Source of the DNA: JAEVLT01 sp044598425
Lineage (GTDB): Bacteria; Bacillota; Bacilli; Bacillales; Cytobacillaceae
Direction: 5' to 3'
DNA: 64,000 bases
NCBI GenBank assembly: GCA_044598425.1
Contig: CP172536.1
Coordinates: 558,001-622,000 of the forward strand
This document shows, in pieces, positions 52,520 to 61,073 of the stretch. Numbering within the stretch: position 1 is the stretch's first letter; every line of letters begins with the position of its first letter. The notes beneath the pieces were generated by a model. That model did not search any database and was not told where the DNA came from. It saw nothing but the letters and a program-made list of their open reading frames with translations. Both the position numbers and the translations under genes were made by a program.

Positions 52520-54187
52520 TTAAATTTTCATGATCCCGCCAGTATTGGCAGAGGTAACAAGTTTCGCATATTTCGCTAGATAACCAGATTTAATTTTCGG
52601 TTCAGGTTTTATCCAGGATTTCCGGCGTTCTTCTAAAATGACTTCGTCGACAAACAGTTCGATCGAGCGTGTCTCCAAGTCAATTAAGATCGGGTCGCCA
52701 TCGCGAATGAAGGCAATTGGTCCGCCTTCAGCAGCTTCTGGTGAAATATGTCCGACTGAGATGCCCCGGCTTGCACCTGAGAATCGGCCGTCGGTAATCA
52801 AAGCTACTTCTTTCTCTAATCCGCGTCCTGCAATCGCGGAGGTAGGAGCCAGCATTTCCGGCATTCCTGGTCCGCCTTTTGGACCCTCATAACGGATAAC
52901 AACGACATGGCCAGGCATTACCGTGCCATTATCAATTCCAGCCTGAGCTTCTTCCTGGGAATCAAAACAAATGGCTTCACCAAGGAATTTTTTAATCGAC
53001 GGATCGACTGCGCCGACCTTAATGACACCGCCGTCAGGAGCCAGGTTTCCGTAAAGGATTGAAAGCCCGCCGACTGGACTGTATGGATTGTCTTTCGGCC
53101 GGATTACTTTTTCATCCAAGATCTTTGCATCTTGAACATTTTCGTAAATGGTTTGACCTGTAACGGTGATGCATTCTTTGTTTATCAAACCATCAATCTT
53201 GCAAAGTTCATGGATAATGGCGCTAACACCGCCAGCCCGGTGAACATCCTGCATGGAGTATTCAGAGGCTGGACTTATTTTGGCAAGGTATGGAACCTTT
53301 TCGGCAATTCGATTGATTTCTTTTAGATCGTATTCAACGCCAGCTTCGTGTGCAATTGCCAGTGTATGAAGAACGGTATTGGTTGAACCGCCCATTGCCA
53401 TATCAAGGGCAAAAGCATTGTCAAAAGCTTCTTTTGTCATGATGTCGCGCGGACGGATGTCGTTTTTAACTAATTCGATTAAATGCTTAGCCGCCTGGCG
53501 GATTAATTCATGCCGTTCTTCTGATGTGGCGACAATTGTTCCATTTCCTGGAACTGTCATTCCGAGAATCTCCATCAGACAGTTCATGGAGTTGGCTGTG
53601 AACATTCCTGAGCAAGATCCGCAAGTCGGACAGGCGTTGGTTTCAATATCGAGCAATTGCTGCTGGCTGATGGAACCTTGGTGATAGGCTCCGACGCCTT
53701 CAAACACTGAAACAAGCGACAGGTTTTTTCCGGTGGAAGAAACGCCCGCTTCCATCGGACCACCCGATACAAACACCGCTGGAACATTGGTTCTTGCGGC
53801 AGCCATTAACATTCCCGGCGTGATTTTGTCACAGTTTGGGATGTAAAAAACACCGTCAAACCAGTGGGCATTGATGACCGTTTCAGCACTGTCAGCAATA
53901 ATTTCTCTGCTTGGAAGGGAATAGCGCATGCCAATATGGCCCATGGCAATTCCATCATCCACGCCAATTGTGTTAAACTCGAACGGTATTCCGCCTGCCT
54001 CACGAATGGCCTCTTTAACAATCTCTCCAAAATGATTAAGGTGCTTATGACCCGGGATAATATCGATATACGAGTTGCAGACGCCGATAAACGGTTTATC
54101 CAAGTCACTCGTTTTTACCCCTGTAGCATATAATAAACTTCGATGGGGAGCGCGATCGACTCCTTTTTTGATCATATCGCTTCGCAT
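52520..54187 (-). CDS. ilvD: dihydroxy-acid dehydratase
   Basis: 555 residues, Fe-S dehydratase of the IlvD/Edd family. Cluster cysteines are in PNCDKITPGM and NACPTCGSCSGMFTANSMNC; FVSGGPMEAG and the C-terminal TDGRFSGASRG are also present. Produces the 2-oxo acids for valine and isoleucine. It starts at ATG 54187, 18 bases after ilvE. Confidence 0.96.
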   Translation of the reverse strand: MRSDMIKKGVDRAPHRSLLYATGVKTSDLDKPFIGVCNSYIDIIPGHKHLNHFGEIVKEAIREAGGIPFEFNTIGVDDGIAMGHIGMRYSLPSREIIADSAETVINAHWFDGVFYIPNCDKITPGMLMAAARTNVPAVFVSGGPMEAGVSSTGKNLSLVSVFEGVGAYHQGSISQQQLLDIETNACPTCGSCSGMFTANSMNCLMEILGMTVPGNGTIVATSEERHELIRQAAKHLIELVKNDIRPRDIMTKEAFDNAFALDMAMGGSTNTVLHTLAIAHEAGVEYDLKEINRIAEKVPYLAKISPASEYSMQDVHRAGGVSAIIHELCKIDGLINKECITVTGQTIYENVQDAKILDEKVIRPKDNPYSPVGGLSILYGNLAPDGGVIKVGAVDPSIKKFLGEAICFDSQEEAQAGIDNGTVMPGHVVVIRYEGPKGGPGMPEMLAPTSAIAGRGLEKEVALITDGRFSGASRGISVGHISPEAAEGGPIAFIRDGDPILIDLETRSIELFVDEVILEERRKSWIKPEPKIKSGYLAKYAKLVTSANTGGIMKI

Positions 54188-54205
54188 AGACTTTGACTGC
54201 CTCCT

Positions 54206-55114
54206 CTAACTTCCTACTGCCTTGTTTGCTTCAAAGGGATAGCATTGAACACCATCCGCAGTGACAACCCGTCTAAACTCTTCTAATAAATGATGGGTGA
54301 CTTTACCCGGTTTACCGTCGCTGATTGTGCGGCCATCCACTTCGATGACGGCAATGACCTCAACAGCTGTACCTGTTAAGAAGACTTCATCTGCTGTATA
54401 GACATCATGCCTAGTGAAAGGCATTTCCTTTAATTCATAGCCATTTTTCTTCGCTATTTCCATAATCGCATTTCTTGTGACCCCTTCAAGTGCCCCTAAG
54501 TAGACTGGGGGAGTGAAAAGAATGCCGTTTTTCACAATGAAAATATTGTCTGCTGATCCTTCTGTTACATAACCCTGATCATTCAGCATCAGAGCTTCTT
54601 CAACACCAGCCTGGGTTGCTTCGATTTTTACGAGAATATTATTTAAATAGTTTAATGATTTCACTTGCGGGCTCAGTACATCCGGGCGATTCCGACGGCT
54701 CGCTACGGAAGCAATCTTTATGCCGCGCTGGTAAAATTCTTTTGGATACATTGACAATTCTTCTGCGATAATAATCACACGCGGGTTTGAACAAGAGCGA
54801 GGGTCAAGTCCAAGATTTCCGACACCGCGAGAAACGACAAGCCGTATATAAGCGGTTTGCAATTGGTTTTTTTGGATCGTCTCAACAATATATTGAGTCA
54901 TTTCTTCCTTTGTATAGGGGATCTGAATCATAATCGATTGAGCCGATTCATAAAGCCTTTTCAGGTGGGCATCAAGTTTGAAAATATTCCCATCGTAAAC
55001 GCGAATTCCTTCGAACACGCCATCTCCGTATAAAAAACCATGGTCGTAAACAGAAACAACTGCTTCTTCTTTCTTGACGAATTGTCCGCCAAGAAAAATC
55101 CACTGACTACCCAA
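54206..55114 (-). CDS. ilvE: branched-chain amino acid aminotransferase
   Basis: 302 residues, fold-type IV PLP enzyme of the short (class IV) type. Motifs are SVYDHGFLYGDGVFEGIRVY, the catalytic lysine in SPQVKSLNYLNN, and the phosphate-binding FLTGTAVEVI. TTG 55114 is chosen because GAGGA ends 9 bases upstream; the GTG at 55123 overlaps that site. The last step of Val/Ile/Leu synthesis is thus encoded at the head of the operon. Confidence 0.94.
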   Translation of the reverse strand: MGSQWIFLGGQFVKKEEAVVSVYDHGFLYGDGVFEGIRVYDGNIFKLDAHLKRLYESAQSIMIQIPYTKEEMTQYIVETIQKNQLQTAYIRLVVSRGVGNLGLDPRSCSNPRVIIIAEELSMYPKEFYQRGIKIASVASRRNRPDVLSPQVKSLNYLNNILVKIEATQAGVEEALMLNDQGYVTEGSADNIFIVKNGILFTPPVYLGALEGVTRNAIMEIAKKNGYELKEMPFTRHDVYTADEVFLTGTAVEVIAVIEVDGRTISDGKPGKVTHHLLEEFRRVVTADGVQCYPFEANKAVGS

Positions 55115-55420
55115 AACAACCACTCCTCTTTCATGTTAAGCCGCTTGAAATAAGTAAAATGTAAGTGTAAAAGGAGCTTCTTTTTCCTTTTAGCTAATCA
55201 AGAATTTATGCTTAATAAAATGTAAAAGTTTTATTTGTCGATAATCATACAACCATTCCGGTGCACGGTCAATAAAAAATATCAGACTATTCTAAACAGT
55301 TAGAAATGCTGATAGCGTTTTCATTGTTGTTATACAAACATTAAAAGAGGAAAAAATTTTTTGAAAAATTTTTTAAGGGAGGCACATTTTGTGGAAAAAA
55401 GTATATTTGAAAGGAATGGA
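55115..55420. promoter_or_regulatory. promoter region of the ilvE operon
   Basis: AT-rich 306-base gap that must hold the promoter for the leftward ilv-leu operon. AATTTTTTGAAAAATT at 55355-55370 resembles the CodY box AATTTTCWGAAAATT (two mismatches over 15 bases). CTAAAC-AGTTAG (55294-55305) is a small dyad. No T-box motif is present ahead of ilvE. Confidence 0.4.
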
Positions 55421-56158
55421 TTAGCGGAGTTTTGCTAAATGGGTGTATACATCAATCAAGGTTTTACAGCCCATTTCTTGAGCCTTTTTTAAATGATATC
55501 CCCAAACATGGGCGGTCGTCAGCGCGTCGCCAAGAGCATTATGGCGATTCTTTACTTCTACTCCGCATTGCTTGGAGGCTTCTTCAAGCGGAACTGGTTG
55601 ACGAAAGGAGCCATCAAGCTGCATGAGCAGCGAAGTATCGATGATCCTGTGTTCAAATCGCATCTTCCACAGATCCCAAGTTGTTTTCTGCATGAATGCT
55701 TTTTCGTGACTGGCGTGGTGCGCGATCAGAACTCGGTTTTGAACAAATTTAAAAAAGTGAAGGAGAACGTCGGCAGCGAGAGGGGCATCGGAAAGTTCTT
55801 CACTTCTGATATTTGTCAGCTGTGCAATTTCTGTTCTAAGCGGCCGATCGCTGTGAATCAATGAGTAAAAGGTAGGCTCATCGGCTTCAATTTCGCATCC
55901 CGTCATTTTGACAGCGCCAATAGAAATGATTTGATCGCCTTTATCAGGATAAAAACCAGTCGTTTCAAGATCAAAAATGACAACGGGTAATTCAGCAAGC
56001 GGCAAGTTTACCGGATTGTCTTCTTTCAATTCTCTTTGAATCTGGCGCAAAAAGGAATGATGCTGTGGTGTAGATGGCTTTTGAACACCTGCGTAAACAT
56101 TCGAACCAAGCTTGCCGGACATTTGCCTGAAAAATTGAAGTAAGTCATTCTTCCCCAT
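55421..56158 (-). CDS. DnaQ-type 3'-5' exonuclease (DEDDh)
   Basis: 245 residues from ATG 56158 (MGKNDLLQ). A 60-residue N-terminal extension precedes the exonuclease fold. ExoI is PVVIFDLETTGFYP (D and E), ExoII lies in the VLIAHHASHEKAF region, and ExoIII is RHNALGDALTTA (HxxxxxD). It cleaves single-stranded DNA or RNA ends; in this family often a stand-alone relative of the Pol III epsilon subunit. It overlaps the DUF294 gene, so it is the last gene of an operon amt-DUF294-exonuclease. Confidence 0.88.
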   Translation of the reverse strand: MGKNDLLQFFRQMSGKLGSNVYAGVQKPSTPQHHSFLRQIQRELKEDNPVNLPLAELPVVIFDLETTGFYPDKGDQIISIGAVKMTGCEIEADEPTFYSLIHSDRPLRTEIAQLTNIRSEELSDAPLAADVLLHFFKFVQNRVLIAHHASHEKAFMQKTTWDLWKMRFEHRIIDTSLLMQLDGSFRQPVPLEEASKQCGVEVKNRHNALGDALTTAHVWGYHLKKAQEMGCKTLIDVYTHLAKLR

Positions 56159-57173
56159 GGAAATCTCCCTTTTCAACTCTATATAGAACTTGCTTCTGCA
56201 GCACGGAAATACGTTTGATCATTTCTTTTAAATGCTTTTGTTCTTTTTTGGGAATGGAGTTAACGGCTAAAAAATGCCCTGAATCATATGTGGAATGGTC
56301 GCCGTACAAAAGCCTGATCTCCAGCAGTTTTGAAAAATCCTGGGCAAAGTGATCATCCTTTAAAAGCTTTAAGCGGGAAAGGGTGGAGGAATCATCCAGA
56401 AGATCTTTAAATGCCAAAATCCGAGCGGCATTGATATAAGGGAGCAGCACTCTTTCTTTGAAATTCAGCATGCCTGTATAAGATCCGTATTCCTCTACTA
56501 AAAATTGGCTTAGTGCATTGATTCCTTTTTTTACATGAATAGTATTCTCCCATATACGCTGCAGGTTATGCTGCAGATTAATTTTTTCATAAACAACTTG
56601 TTTTAAATTTTTAACATAGTGCTTTTCTCCGAACAATGGCCTCGCATCAATAAAAATAAGCAGGTGGCGAATGGATTCCCAAGTAGATTCATTGATCCAA
56701 CTGATTAGTTGTTCCTGCCAATTTACTAACGATTTACACCATAGCGGATTTTGGGCCATTACCCCGCCATCGCAATATGGATAGCCTGCTAAAAAAAGTC
56801 CTTTTGTAATTTCTTCGCCTAATCTTAAAAAATAGTCCTGAACATGGCTGCCTGACTCCGTGAAAATAATTCCGTGATCCTGATCACTCCATACCGATTG
56901 TTCAAACCGGCCCGCACTCCCCATCACAAAAAATGTGAACGGGGAGGGGGAAGGTCCAAATTTGCCGGCTGTTTGCCGAATGGCAATATGGATTACTTCT
57001 GTCATCAGTTCGTCATGAAACAGGTTAAGTTTGAAATGGTCATGCCGAATATCGTTTATTCGCAATTCGCGAATTGTTCTTACATCGTTATAGGTGCTGA
57101 CCTCCATAAATGAATTCCACCTGCTTTTATAAAAGTTATGGGGGATTGCTTTGCTGCTGTCCTCTAAGAGCAC
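56145..57173 (-). CDS. DUF294 (GlnD-like) nucleotidyltransferase
   Basis: 342 residues. The DUF294 nucleotidyltransferase domain (about 45-190) has the catalytic block FFVMGSAGRFEQSVWSDQDH, with GS at 85-86 and DxD at 97/99. A helical C-terminal DUF294_C-type domain follows. The CBS or cNMP-binding modules often found in front are absent. It starts at GTG 57173, 12 bases after the amt stop (ATG 57107 with AGGTGG upstream is an alternative), and its end overlaps the exonuclease gene. GlnD uridylylates PII, but no PII gene is near, so the target here is unknown. Confidence 0.85.
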   Translation of the reverse strand: MLLEDSSKAIPHNFYKSRWNSFMEVSTYNDVRTIRELRINDIRHDHFKLNLFHDELMTEVIHIAIRQTAGKFGPSPSPFTFFVMGSAGRFEQSVWSDQDHGIIFTESGSHVQDYFLRLGEEITKGLFLAGYPYCDGGVMAQNPLWCKSLVNWQEQLISWINESTWESIRHLLIFIDARPLFGEKHYVKNLKQVVYEKINLQHNLQRIWENTIHVKKGINALSQFLVEEYGSYTGMLNFKERVLLPYINAARILAFKDLLDDSSTLSRLKLLKDDHFAQDFSKLLEIRLLYGDHSTYDSGHFLAVNSIPKKEQKHLKEMIKRISVLQKQVLYRVEKGDFHGEE

Positions 57174-57185
57174 TGTGGCTGCGTT

Positions 57186-58454
57186 TTATTGATTGGCCGC
57201 TTTTAAATTTTCTTCTGCGTTCAGCAATTCCGGATAACCGTAGCTTCCGTGTTCACTCATATCCAAACCGATTAATTCTTCTTCCTCGGATACGCGCAGA
57301 CCTTTCATGATTAATTTCACCATGTAAAGCAGGATGAAGGAAACAATAAATGCGTAGGCTCCGCTTGTAATAATGCCTAGTGCTTGAACGCCAAGCTGAT
57401 GGAAGCCGCCGCCGTAAAATAACCCAGGCTGACCTACTGTAGCTAGTTCTTTAGTTGCGAAAAATCCCGTTGACAACGTTCCCCATACACCAGCAGTTCC
57501 GTGGACTGAGAGGGCAGCGATAGGATCATCAATTCTCTTTTTCTCAAAGAAACGGATGCTGTAGAAAACAAGAATGCCTGCGATAAAACCAATAACAACA
57601 GCTGCCCAAGGATCGACAAAAGCACAGGAAGCGGTGATGGCTACTAAACCTGAAAGTGCTCCGTTTAACATCATTGGTACGTCCGCTTTCCCCATTTTAG
57701 CCCAGGAAATAATCATTGCGGCAATGGTTCCAGCTGCCGCTCCCAAGTTTGTATTCAGGGCAACATACCCGAAGAATCCTTTGTCAGCAGATAGCGTGCT
57801 GCCGGCATTAAATCCGAACCAGCCGACCCATAAAAGCAATACACTTAAAGCGGTAAAAACTTGATTGTGGCCGGCGATGTTATTGGCAGACCCGTCTTTG
57901 TTGTATTTGCCAATCCGCGGCTTTAAAAGGATCGTAGCGGCAAGAGCAGCCATGGCTCCGGTGAGATGTACAACGGTAGAACCGGCAAAATCCTGTTGTC
58001 CAAGCTTCGCTAACCAGCCGCCGCCCCAGATCCAATGGGCGATTGGCGGGTAAATCAATGCGGAAAATAAGACTGCAAAGATCAAATAGACACTTAATTT
58101 AGCACGTTCGGCAAATCCTCCAAAGGCGATTGTCAAAGAAATTCCCGCAAAAGCAAGCTGGAATAAAAAGAAGACAGAGCCTGAAAGTGAAAGTCCTTTT
58201 ATTTCATATCCAGAGTAGAAAAAATCTGTGAAACCAATCAGCGGATTTCCTTTGCCAAAAATCAATCCATAACCGGCCGCCCAAAAGACAATTGATCCGA
58301 TGGAGAAAGTAAGAATCGTTTTCCCAGCGATATGCCCGGCGTTCTTCATACGAGTTGATCCGGTTTCTAGAAGAATAAATCCTCCAATCATTAAAATAAC
58401 GAGTACTGCGCTGATCATTACCCAAATACTATTTAATAAAAATGCAGTATTCAA
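57186..58454 (-). CDS. amtB: ammonium transporter (Amt family), second copy
   Basis: 422 residues from TTG 58454 (AGAAGGGGG upstream); the frame is open 72 bases further but without a start signal. Pore residues are present: twin-His equivalents in TVVHLTGAMAAL and LSVHGTAGVWGT, plus HWIWGGGWLAKLG and LLWVGWFGFNAGST. The C-terminal tail has EEEELIGLDMSEHGSYG, the same Amt-type end as copy 1. First gene of a TnrA-controlled operon (box at 58532) with DUF294 and exonuclease genes in place of glnK. Confidence 0.95.
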   Translation of the reverse strand: MNTAFLLNSIWVMISAVLVILMIGGFILLETGSTRMKNAGHIAGKTILTFSIGSIVFWAAGYGLIFGKGNPLIGFTDFFYSGYEIKGLSLSGSVFFLFQLAFAGISLTIAFGGFAERAKLSVYLIFAVLFSALIYPPIAHWIWGGGWLAKLGQQDFAGSTVVHLTGAMAALAATILLKPRIGKYNKDGSANNIAGHNQVFTALSVLLLWVGWFGFNAGSTLSADKGFFGYVALNTNLGAAAGTIAAMIISWAKMGKADVPMMLNGALSGLVAITASCAFVDPWAAVVIGFIAGILVFYSIRFFEKKRIDDPIAALSVHGTAGVWGTLSTGFFATKELATVGQPGLFYGGGFHQLGVQALGIITSGAYAFIVSFILLYMVKLIMKGLRVSEEEELIGLDMSEHGSYGYPELLNAEENLKAANQ

Positions 58455-58531
58455 TTTGAATGCCCCCTTCTTTTTATAAATGTAGTTGATAGGTGTATTG
58501 TGCCAGTTAGATAGATTTAATTCCATAATGT

Positions 58532-58548
58532 TGTAAGAAAATCTAACA
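58532..58548. promoter_or_regulatory. TnrA/GlnR operator upstream of amt operon 2
   Basis: TGTAAGAAAATCTAACA fits TGTNA-N7-TNACA at all fixed positions. It lies about 80 bases before the amt start, the same distance as the box of amt operon 1, and is also near the 3' end of tnrA. Confidence 0.88.
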
Positions 58549-58593
58549 TGGTTTTTGGGGAAAGGGAAACCCCCTCGAAATTGAAGGGGTTAT

Positions 58594-58920
58594 CTACTGC
58601 TTTTGAACTCCAAAACGTGCATTGATTTGACCTTGGATCATTTTCCGGCGAATTTCTTGTTCGTCCTTGATTTTTTGTTCTCGGATCATTTCTCTCCTTA
58701 TTTCGTGGGTTTGAATCCCGTCTTCCATTTTGTCGGCTATTTCCATTAATAGTTCAACGTCCGAAAAGGAATATTTGCGGCTTCCGCCAGAAGAACGTTC
58801 GGGGAATATAAGCTTTCTTTCTTCGTAATAGCGAATCTGCCTTTCAGAAAGACCAGTTAATTCTCTGACAATGCCGATCGTAATGACTTTCTTATCTTTA
58901 TAAGACGAATCACCACTCAT
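58594..58920 (-). CDS. tnrA: nitrogen regulator TnrA (MerR family)
   Basis: 108 residues from ATG 58920 (MSGDSS). The MerR helix-turn-helix reads KKVITIGIVRELTGLSERQIRYYEERKL, broken by no insertion, and the second part RSSGGSRKYSFSDVELL is nearly the same as B. subtilis TnrA. The C-terminal KMIQGQINARFG matches the tail by which TnrA is bound by feedback-inhibited glutamine synthetase. GlnR would have a different, shorter tail and sit beside glnA. It activates genes such as amtB when nitrogen is limiting. Its own promoter carries a TnrA box (58964). Confidence 0.92.
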   Translation of the reverse strand: MSGDSSYKDKKVITIGIVRELTGLSERQIRYYEERKLIFPERSSGGSRKYSFSDVELLMEIADKMEDGIQTHEIRREMIREQKIKDEQEIRRKMIQGQINARFGVQKQ

Positions 58921-58963
58921 TGTTTTAGGATCACCACCCAAAGAGTTATATAGATCTATTTTA

Positions 58964-58980
58964 TGTTATATTATCTCACA
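58964..58980. promoter_or_regulatory. TnrA/GlnR operator in the tnrA promoter
   Basis: TGTTATATTATCTCACA fits TGTNA-N7-TNACA exactly. On the minus strand a TTTAGA (58981-58986) and TAAAAT (58958-58963) pair, 17 bases apart, enclose the box. If these are the -35 and -10, binding would repress, pointing to autorepression or repression by GlnR. Confidence 0.78.
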
Positions 58981-59111
58981 TCTAAATGAAAAATAAAATG
59001 GTTTGTTTTTTTGCGGCTGTATGACAAGAGAGAATTTTATCTTTAAAATAGGTATAATTATACTTATTATCGAATAAATATTAGATTACGCATCTTTACT
59101 GACAAAAGCAC

Positions 59112-59261
59112 TTAATGGATTGATTTTTGATAGATAATTTCTAATTCACTTAGTGTAAAGCTTGATAACTCGTGTTCAGAGTTATAAAGCCCAGAGGCAA
59201 TGATTTTACCAATATAATATTTTTTAGCTTTTTCAATCGCCGTTCGCAATTGTTTAGACAT
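59112..59261 (-). CDS. FbpA-like small protein (Fur-regulated basic protein A family)
   Basis: 49 residues from ATG 59261. It matches the short FbpA pattern: LRTAIEKAKKYYIGKIIASG then LYNSEHELSSFTLSELEIIY, with the closing TLSELE signature. In B. subtilis FbpA belongs to the Fur iron-sparing response with the FsrA RNA. No clear Fur box was found upstream here. It begins 11 bases after the neighbouring small gene and overlaps its ribosome site, so they are co-transcribed. Confidence 0.65.
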   Translation of the reverse strand: MSKQLRTAIEKAKKYYIGKIIASGLYNSEHELSSFTLSELEIIYQKSIH

Positions 59262-59272
59262 CTTTGATCACC

Positions 59273-59410
59273 TCAGTTATTTTGTAGTTTTCGCAACAAT
59301 TCGTGAGCGTGAGAGCCAAGAGTTGATAACAATTCTTCATATAGTTCATCCCGTAATTGGTCTAATTTAATAATTTGTTCAGCTAGTTTAATTTCCCTCT
59401 TTAATTCCAT
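59273..59410 (-). CDS. small helical protein upstream of the FbpA-like gene
   Basis: 45 residues from ATG 59410, with GAGAGG 9 bases upstream. One amphipathic helix (KREIKLAEQIIKLDQLRDEL) and a tail LGSHAHELLRKLQNN. I recall similar short proteins paired with FbpA-like genes in other Bacillus genomes, but know no function. The spacing and shared strand make a two-gene small-protein operon. Confidence 0.6.
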   Translation of the reverse strand: MELKREIKLAEQIIKLDQLRDELYEELLSTLGSHAHELLRKLQNN

Positions 59411-59689
59411 CTTTACCATCCTCTCTACATACCGTATTTGTATTATAGATTAGTTTTTTTGACTGTAGCTGTCAGCAATCTTGTAAGAAAAACTGACGAA
59501 ATTTTTGTAAGGGAAATTTGAAAAGAATGATGAATTTTTAGGCGGGAAGAGTCTTGTCGACAATCGGTGCAAAAATTGTTGATATTTCCCGGGTAATTGC
59601 TTTTCTAATAAAAATGGAGAATTTCGGTGCGAAGAAAAGGAGGGGCAATAATGTGAGAGCTGTTTGATAAGGAATCCATTCATGAAGAG

Positions 59690-59735
59690 GTAAAGAAAAG
59701 GCACCCAAGAGACAGCAATTGCCCAGGATGCCTTT
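59690..59735 (-). terminator. terminator of the quinone oxidoreductase gene
   Basis: On the minus strand AAAGGCATCC pairs with GGGTGCCTTT, followed by TCTTTACCTC. It begins 10 bases past the stop. Confidence 0.65.
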
Positions 59736-59744
59736 GTAGTTCAT

Positions 59745-60734
59745 TTACAATTTGACGATTGTTCTGCCCTTGGCTTCGCCTTTTAAAATAACCGAGAGAG
59801 AGTTCGGCAGTTCTTCCAAAGTTACTTCGCTTCGAACGATATCCGACAAGCCACCCGGTTTGAAGTCATTCGCCATTCGATTCCAGATCTTAACCCTCAT
59901 TTCCATCGGACAATAGACGGAATCAATTCCAAGCAGATTGACACCGCGCAGAATAAATGGGAAGACTGATGCAGGAACCTCCGCACCGCCCGTAAGCCCA
60001 CTTACGGCTACTGAGCCGCCATAACTGATTTTACTTAAAACCGCTGCCAGCGTTTTGCCGCCAACAGGATCAACCGCTCCGGACCAAAGCTGCTTGTCGA
60101 GCGCTTTTATTTTTTCACCGGCTACGTCTTCACGTGAGAGAATCTCTTTTGCACCAATCTGGTGGAGAAAGTCATGTTCTGATTCCTTTCCTGTGCTTGC
60201 AGCGACATGATAGCCTCTTTTAGAAAGAATGGCGATAGCAATGCTGCCAACTCCTCCAGTTGCTCCGGTTACAAGAACCTTGCCTTTATCAGGTGTAAGA
60301 CCGTTTTCTTCAAGTCGATGAACGGATAGTGCAGCCGTAAAACCGGCTGTCCCATAAATCATTGCTTCTTTTAATGTTAATCCCTCAGGAAGAGGTACAA
60401 TCCAGTCAGCTGGCACTCGAGCATATTCACTGTATCCGCCAAAATGGGAGACACCGATTTCATAACTGGTCGCAATCACCTGATCTCCTTCCTTGTAACG
60501 GGAGTCCTTTGATTGAACAACAATTCCGGCTAAATCGATTCCTGGTATGAATGGATAGGAACGGACGATTTTTCCATTCGGTATGCTGGCAAGGCCATCT
60601 TTATAGTTGATGCTTGAGTAGGCAACTTTTATCAAAACTTCTCCATCCGGGAGTTCATTCAAATTGAGGTGTTCAATTTTTAAAGTAAATTCTTCATCTG
60701 TTTTATTGACGATTAGTGCTTTAAAAGAGTGAGC
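59745..60734 (-). CDS. YhdH/YhfP-family quinone oxidoreductase (zinc-free MDR)
   Basis: 329 residues from ATG 60734 (MAHSFKAL). Medium-chain dehydrogenase fold without the zinc cysteines of alcohol dehydrogenases. GroES-like domain (SSINYKDGLASIPNGKIVRS), NADPH motif VLVTGATGGVGSIAIAI, and YGGSVAVSGLTGGAEVPASV. Relatives include acrylyl-CoA reductase AcuI. AGGAGATGG upstream supports the second ATG over 60746. Confidence 0.9.
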   Translation of the reverse strand, partial: AHSFKALIVNKTDEEFTLKIEHLNLNELPDGEVLIKVAYSSINYKDGLASIPNGKIVRSYPFIPGIDLAGIVVQSKDSRYKEGDQVIATSYEIGVSHFGGYSEYARVPADWIVPLPEGLTLKEAMIYGTAGFTAALSVHRLEENGLTPDKGKVLVTGATGGVGSIAIAILSKRGYHVAASTGKESEHDFLHQIGAKEILSREDVAGEKIKALDKQLWSGAVDPVGGKTLAAVLSKISYGGSVAVSGLTGGAEVPASVFPFILRGVNLLGIDSVYCPMEMRVKIWNRMANDFKPGGLSDIVRSEVTLEELPNSLSVILKGEAKGRTIVKL

Positions 60735-60979
60735 CATATTCTCCATCTCCTATCAATTTCTTCCTCTAAAGTATATGAAAACTTTCAAGTCTTCGCAATG
60801 TCTAATAGGATTTGCAATTTAACTATTGCTCTTATCATTTAAAGTGGGTACGTTGAGCTCATTTATAATGAATGGTTGCACACTTTTTTCCGTAATCGAA
60901 AGCATATGCCACTTATATAAATAATGAAAAATCTGGTAAAAATAATATTATTAAAGTGTTAAAGTTTCCTTTAGTGATA

Positions 60980-61008
60980 TTGAATATATAAACAAAAGAG
61001 GGTATAAT
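60980..61008 (+). promoter_or_regulatory. sigma-A promoter of the amino-acid ABC operon
   Basis: TTGAAT (60980-60985), 17-base spacer, TATAAT (61003-61008), 66 bases before the start codon. Between it and the gene a TTTTTTGAAAAAATTTT stretch (about 61045) is CodY-box-like but weak. The remainder of the roughly 340-base gap is AT-rich without other signals. Confidence 0.75.
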
Positions 61009-61073
61009 TATTTATATTTTAAAAATTTTGTAATTTTTAATCTATTTTTTGAAAAAATTTTGGGGGTAGAGAA

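Noticed and set aside
59450..59744. Leftward ORFs of 68 and 84 codons downstream of the quinone reductase
   Set aside because: The first overlaps the quinone reductase terminator and the second is in a shifted frame of the same stretch. Neither has a ribosome site or recognisable family features.
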